Assembly: GCF_004210375.1 (NCBI RefSeq)
Contig: NC_134825.1
Span: forward strand, 2,852,001 to 2,916,000
DNA from: Tachypleus tridentatus
Lineage: Eukaryota; Arthropoda; Merostomata; Xiphosura; Limulidae
DNA length: 64,000 bases
Direction of reading: 5' to 3'
Shown here: positions 63,701-64,000 of the stretch, in pieces
How the letters are laid out: the number at the start of each line of letters is the position of its first letter
Position numbering within the stretch: position 1 is the first letter of the stretch
Notes under the pieces: generated by a model
The model's database searches: none
What the model was told of the DNA's origin: nothing
The model's input: the letters and a program-made list of their open reading frames with translations, nothing else
Position numbers and translations under genes: made by a program

Positions 63701-63883
63701 GTTGTTATTGAACTGCTTGTAGTTCTCGGATTACGGTAGATCCTGAAGGAGACCTTCATTTCTCCAACGTGACAAGAGATGATGCTTTAGATGATGCTAT
63801 GTACGCTTGTAGTGCAACCTCCACTGTCAGGAATGAGTACAAGTTGGGTAATAAAGTAATAGTGAAAGTGGAACCTTCAGGAA
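36561..63883 (+). CDS. Neuroglian / L1CAM-family adhesion protein (5' part, four exons)
   Basis: Exons 36561-36772, 46213-46400, 54152-54305 and 63723-63883 join in phase (238 codons so far) and the gene continues past the window. Neuroglian is a neural cell-surface adhesion protein with six Ig and five fibronectin-III domains, one membrane span and an ankyrin-binding tail (about 1,200-1,300 residues). Here are a signal peptide (residues 1-27 or so) and Ig1, with Cys in 'FILECEAKGNPEP' and 'YQCFATN' and Trp in 'YSWIKNGEEFD'. Next comes Ig2, with Cys in 'LTLDCNPPTGYPKPTIFWI' and 'YACSATSTVRNEYKLGNKV'. These line up closely with fly neuroglian. The symbol is left blank because the organism is unconfirmed. 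Confidence 0.93.
36773..37125. other. Start of neuroglian intron 1
   Basis: AT-rich, no feature seen until the 57-bp array. Immediately before 37084 there is a pyrimidine-rich 'tttttcaattttcctag', which looks like a 3' splice site abutting the ATG of the array ORF. Confidence 0.4.
37084..41532 (+). other. 1482-codon repeat ORF over the 57-bp array (coding status unknown)
   Basis: The frame is open from ATG 37084 to TAA 41530-41532 without a single stop in ~77 units. The N-terminus 'MVQFLYIFTFNVFV' is hydrophobic, then 19-residue repeats follow, then a unique end 'VLVGNKSWC'. AATAAA overlaps the stop (41532-41537), and an acceptor-like sequence abuts the ATG. Against coding: a 57-bp period is divisible by 3, other frames and the minus strand are also open over long stretches (657 codons on the minus strand), and the ORF lies in an intron. 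I do not recognise the protein and consider an artefact more likely than a gene. Confidence 0.3.
37126..41503 (+). repeat. 57-bp minisatellite, ~77 copies, with higher-order blocks
   Basis: A strict 57-bp period over 4.4 kb. The unit translates on + as 'VVTTVDVNSPHSNVGTGRF'. Variation is concentrated at the third base of one Thr and one Val codon and at a hypervariable codon (AAT/GAT/CAT/GGT). A marker unit containing 'ttcttcacattctggtgttg' occurs near 37880, 38621 and 39647, giving offsets of 741 (13 units) and 1026 bp (18 units), the last with near-identical neighbours. It lies in neuroglian intron 1. Confidence 0.97.
41725..42690 (+). repeat. 71-75-bp tandem repeat, ~13 copies, with paired splice-like sites
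   Basis: Units carry 'gatgtggttactgattacag', then 'aact(cacc)ttatt(g/t)tgaacat', then 'gtgagtaaaatgatag'. Two length classes (71 and 75 bp) alternate, differing by a 4-bp 'cacc/cccc' insertion. Each unit therefore has an acceptor-like 'attacag' and a donor-like 'gtgagt' about 16-20 bases apart. It follows directly on the 57-bp array in neuroglian intron 1. Confidence 0.93.
42841..42885 (-). ncRNA. Hammerhead-ribozyme-like motif, inverted terminal copy
   Basis: On the minus strand: 'gtgaac', then CTGACGA, a short stem (GAC/GTC with loop), then GAAACGTT and 'gtt'. This matches the hammerhead core CUGANGA...GAAA with a palindromic ACGU stem III, the minimal type reported from Penelope-like elements. 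Stem II is weak, with an unpaired U, and stem I is reduced to about 3 pairs by a 3-base insertion. Confidence 0.4.
43100..43833 (+). pseudogene. Penelope-like reverse transcriptase, C-terminal half (broken)
   Basis: Pieces in different frames read 'TPQIYGIPKPHKP', 'NGLSMSNPVSPVPANIFM' (Penelope RT motif with the SP.(i/v)AN..M pattern), then 'YWYRYVDDTIARF' near 43310-43345 (catalytic YVDD), then 'YISWDSAHKTK' and the thumb/connector with 'INTAIKLC'. Frame changes near 43330, 43440 and 43560. N-terminal RT motifs are absent. Confidence 0.8.
43909..44193 (+). pseudogene. Penelope-like GIY-YIG endonuclease domain
   Basis: A 94-codon open stretch with 'NIIYKIQCDNCHDFYIGETS' (the GIY-YIG-type pair: 'IIY' and 'YIG', with CxxC between), 'RKMETRFKEHKK' (Arg of the active site) and 'HVFEHCKSNKHNITIENTQI'. 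In Penelope elements this domain nicks target DNA for reverse transcription. The domain itself looks intact; the upstream RT is not in frame. Confidence 0.88.
44339..44380 (+). ncRNA. Hammerhead-ribozyme-like motif, 3' terminal copy
   Basis: GTGAAC (44339-44344) and GTTCAC (44375-44380) form a perfect 6-bp stem I around CTGACGA (44345-44351) and GAAATGTT (44367-44374). Stem II is short (GAC/GTT). One base (ACGT to ATGT) spoils the palindromic stem III relative to the other copy. It may be a decayed self-cleaving motif. Confidence 0.45.
44431..46212. other. Rest of neuroglian intron 1, includes a 90-bp array
   Basis: Apart from the array at 44985-45345 no element or gene is recognised. The stretch is moderately AT-rich with short meaningless ORFs. 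Confidence 0.45.
44985..45345. repeat. 89-90-bp tandem repeat, 4 copies
   Basis: 'gtggatgaactgtcatgttt' recurs near 44995, 45085, 45175 and 45264, with 'gagggatgcatcatatggtg' in each unit. Confidence 0.92.
46213..46400 (+). CDS. Neuroglian exon 2 (rest of Ig1)
   Basis: The acceptor is 'cccactttcag' and the donor 'gtaaatat'. It encodes 'YSWIKNGEEFDYVAYDRRIS', 'GTLVFTKPDDVDEGLYQCFA' and 'GTSMSNAVFLKKS', the core Trp and second Cys of Ig1. Upstream AGs would break the frame. Confidence 0.93.
46401..48030. other. Neuroglian intron 2, left part, nothing recognised
   Basis: Very AT-rich, without ORFs or recognisable repeats. Confidence 0.5.
48277..48462. mobile_element. hAT-type MITE, 186 bp
   Basis: Terminal inverted repeats are 'cagtggttcccaacc' and 'ggttgggaaccactg' (15 bp, perfect). 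The 8-bp flanks 'ctttaaag' (48269-48276) and 'ccttaaag' (48463-48470) match at 7 of 8 positions, the duplication length expected of hAT. There is no ORF inside. Confidence 0.9.
50550..50567. repeat. 18-bp perfect palindrome
   Basis: 'caagattagctaatcttg' is its own reverse complement. It lies in the right arm of the inverted-repeat element; the left arm has a one-base variant. Confidence 0.9.
51100..51960. repeat. 50-bp tandem repeat, ~17 copies
   Basis: Units carry 'tacttctctagctgtttatg' and 'acattcttatttactcatct'. The inner copies near 51310-51530 are almost identical and the outer ones diverged, as in an array that grows from its centre. The flanking intron (50591-51099, 51961-52517) shows nothing else. 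Confidence 0.95.
52518..53936 (-). mobile_element. Second Tc1-like transposon, decayed
   Basis: Flanked by TA at 52516-52517 and 53937-53938. The ends 'cagtactgtgcaaaagtgtt' and its inverse differ at one base in 20. On the minus strand (53005-53205) the transposase fragment reads 'FNYQEDNDPKHTSNLYRNYI', with the second catalytic Asp and the Tc1 'DPKHTS' hallmark. The final 'NPIE' region near 53000 is shifted out of frame. Length about 1.42 kb. Confidence 0.88.
52681..52895. repeat. ~54-bp tandem repeat, 4 copies, inside the Tc1-like element
   Basis: 'ttttgttttaataactgcag' and 'acaatcttttggacattgtt' recur at 53-54-bp spacing. It overlaps the C-terminal coding end of the transposase. Copies are nearly identical. 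Confidence 0.93.
54152..54305 (+). CDS. Neuroglian exon 3 (start of Ig2)
   Basis: The acceptor is 'ttctttcaag' and the donor 'gtgagtta'. It encodes 'ELNSFPDEHPQEMHVMEGSP', 'LTLDCNPPTGYPKPTIFWII' and 'SFSGSLRSIN', the first Cys and Trp of Ig2. Confidence 0.93.
54306..55084. other. Neuroglian intron 3, left part, nothing recognised
   Basis: AT-rich, no ORF, element or array. Confidence 0.5.
55085..58450. repeat. 70-bp tandem repeat, ~48 copies
   Basis: Strict 70-bp units: 'catagttctgaaatggtact', 'acctcatcttggtagtag', 't/ccata/gacactataacaa', 'ccctataaagtaggt'. Two main variants (gtcataac and gccatgac) and a third (gtgatagtt for gtcatagtt) are interspersed in recurring orders, so multi-unit blocks were copied. 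Each unit has a 7-bp inverted repeat (tactacc/ggtagta) with a 7-base loop. All frames contain stops, so it is not coding. Confidence 0.97.
58451..59767. other. Intron sequence, no gene recognised
   Basis: T-rich with short ORFs only. The right end may belong to the DIRS-like element that follows, but no domain is visible. Confidence 0.4.
59768..61140 (+). mobile_element. DIRS-like retroelement fragment (RT and RNase H)
   Basis: In + frames with breaks: 'LGFKYRLFVFSKNTGYWRPI' and 'IDMSKLYTYLETPHFTMES' (the DIRS RT opening '...RLFvVpKk.ggwRPviDlS.LN...F.Me'). The palm region follows in broken frames near 60180-60310, then a thumb-like stretch at 60330-60480, then an RNase-H-like part near 60730-60910 ('YASMVDWGM'). 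'GSAHRVVSLSSVISVGVF' near 61090 lies where DIRS pol has its C-terminal tail. No tyrosine recombinase or inverted ends were found. Confidence 0.65.
61141..62152. other. Intron sequence, nothing recognised
   Basis: AT-rich, no ORF or element. Confidence 0.5.
62153..62955. repeat. 48-bp tandem repeat, ~17 copies
   Basis: Units carry 'tatagcattatgagactcgt' and 'atcttatactgagtctgttt'. Variation is nearly confined to 'cataaat(a/g)' versus 'cttaaatg', which occur in runs. The remaining intron to 63722 is featureless. Confidence 0.95.
63723..63883 (+). CDS. Neuroglian exon 4 (rest of Ig2)
   Basis: The acceptor is 'ctgcttgtag' and the donor 'gtaagttt'. It encodes 'SRITVDPEGDLHFSNVTRDD' and 'MYACSATSTVRNEYKLGNKV', with the second Cys of Ig2, and leaves one base for the next exon beyond the window. 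Confidence 0.93.
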
Positions 63884-64000
63884 GTAAGTTTCTAATTTGT
63901 TTACATTCACTTTAAATTTTAAGTGTTGGACTCACATTTTTATCATAATTTGTAATAAATTCAGGTTTATGTTTTAAATTTTTTTCATCCCATAATTCTA

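Overview
The window is eukaryotic, AT-rich, intron-rich animal DNA. It carries pieces of two host genes, both on the + strand, in a dense background of transposable elements and tandem repeats. The gene content is arthropod-like: a brummer/PNPLA2-type lipase and a neuroglian-type Ig cell-adhesion molecule. The repeat content is two tRNA-derived SINE families, Penelope-like elements, Tc1-like elements and an I-superfamily LINE. Together these suggest a chelicerate, and a horseshoe crab is my best guess. That guess rests on recognising the SINE and element types, not on a search.

Gene 1 (8786-23649) is the 3' part of an adipose-triglyceride-lipase gene (PNPLA2/brummer). Six exons join into one open frame of 433 codons. 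The exons carrying the catalytic serine lie upstream of what I could find. One of its introns appears to use a GC donor. Its last intron, about 10 kb, contains a nearly full-length LINE and several minisatellites. Gene 2 (36561-63883, continuing off the right edge) is the 5' end of a neuroglian/L1CAM-family gene. It has a signal peptide and the first two Ig domains on four exons, separated by introns of 7.7-9.4 kb.

Layout: 1-1150 is the decayed tail of a LINE. 1154-7785 is a decayed Ty3/Gypsy-like LTR element with integrase upstream of reverse transcriptase, carrying nested SINE and MITE insertions. 8786-24200 is the lipase gene. 24200-36200 is intergenic, with SINE pairs, a 45-bp coding-like minisatellite, a Tc1-like transposon with a SINE in its terminal repeat, and a Penelope fragment. 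36245-64000 is neuroglian. Its first coding exon is preceded by two partial tandem copies of itself. Its introns hold a 4.4-kb array of 57-bp units that reads as one 1482-codon ORF, a 71-75-bp array, a fold-back Penelope element with hammerhead-like ends, an inverted-repeat element, a second Tc1-like element, a 3.4-kb array of 70-bp units, a DIRS-like fragment and a 48-bp array.

About nineteen separate tandem arrays occupy roughly a quarter of the sequence. Some overlap splice sites or transposon coding regions, and this is the most distinctive property of the locus. I found no tRNA, rRNA, CRISPR or bacterial-type features. I found no convincing new multi-gene system; the best candidates for something undescribed are the repeat-built ORF and the splice-site-bearing arrays inside neuroglian intron 1.
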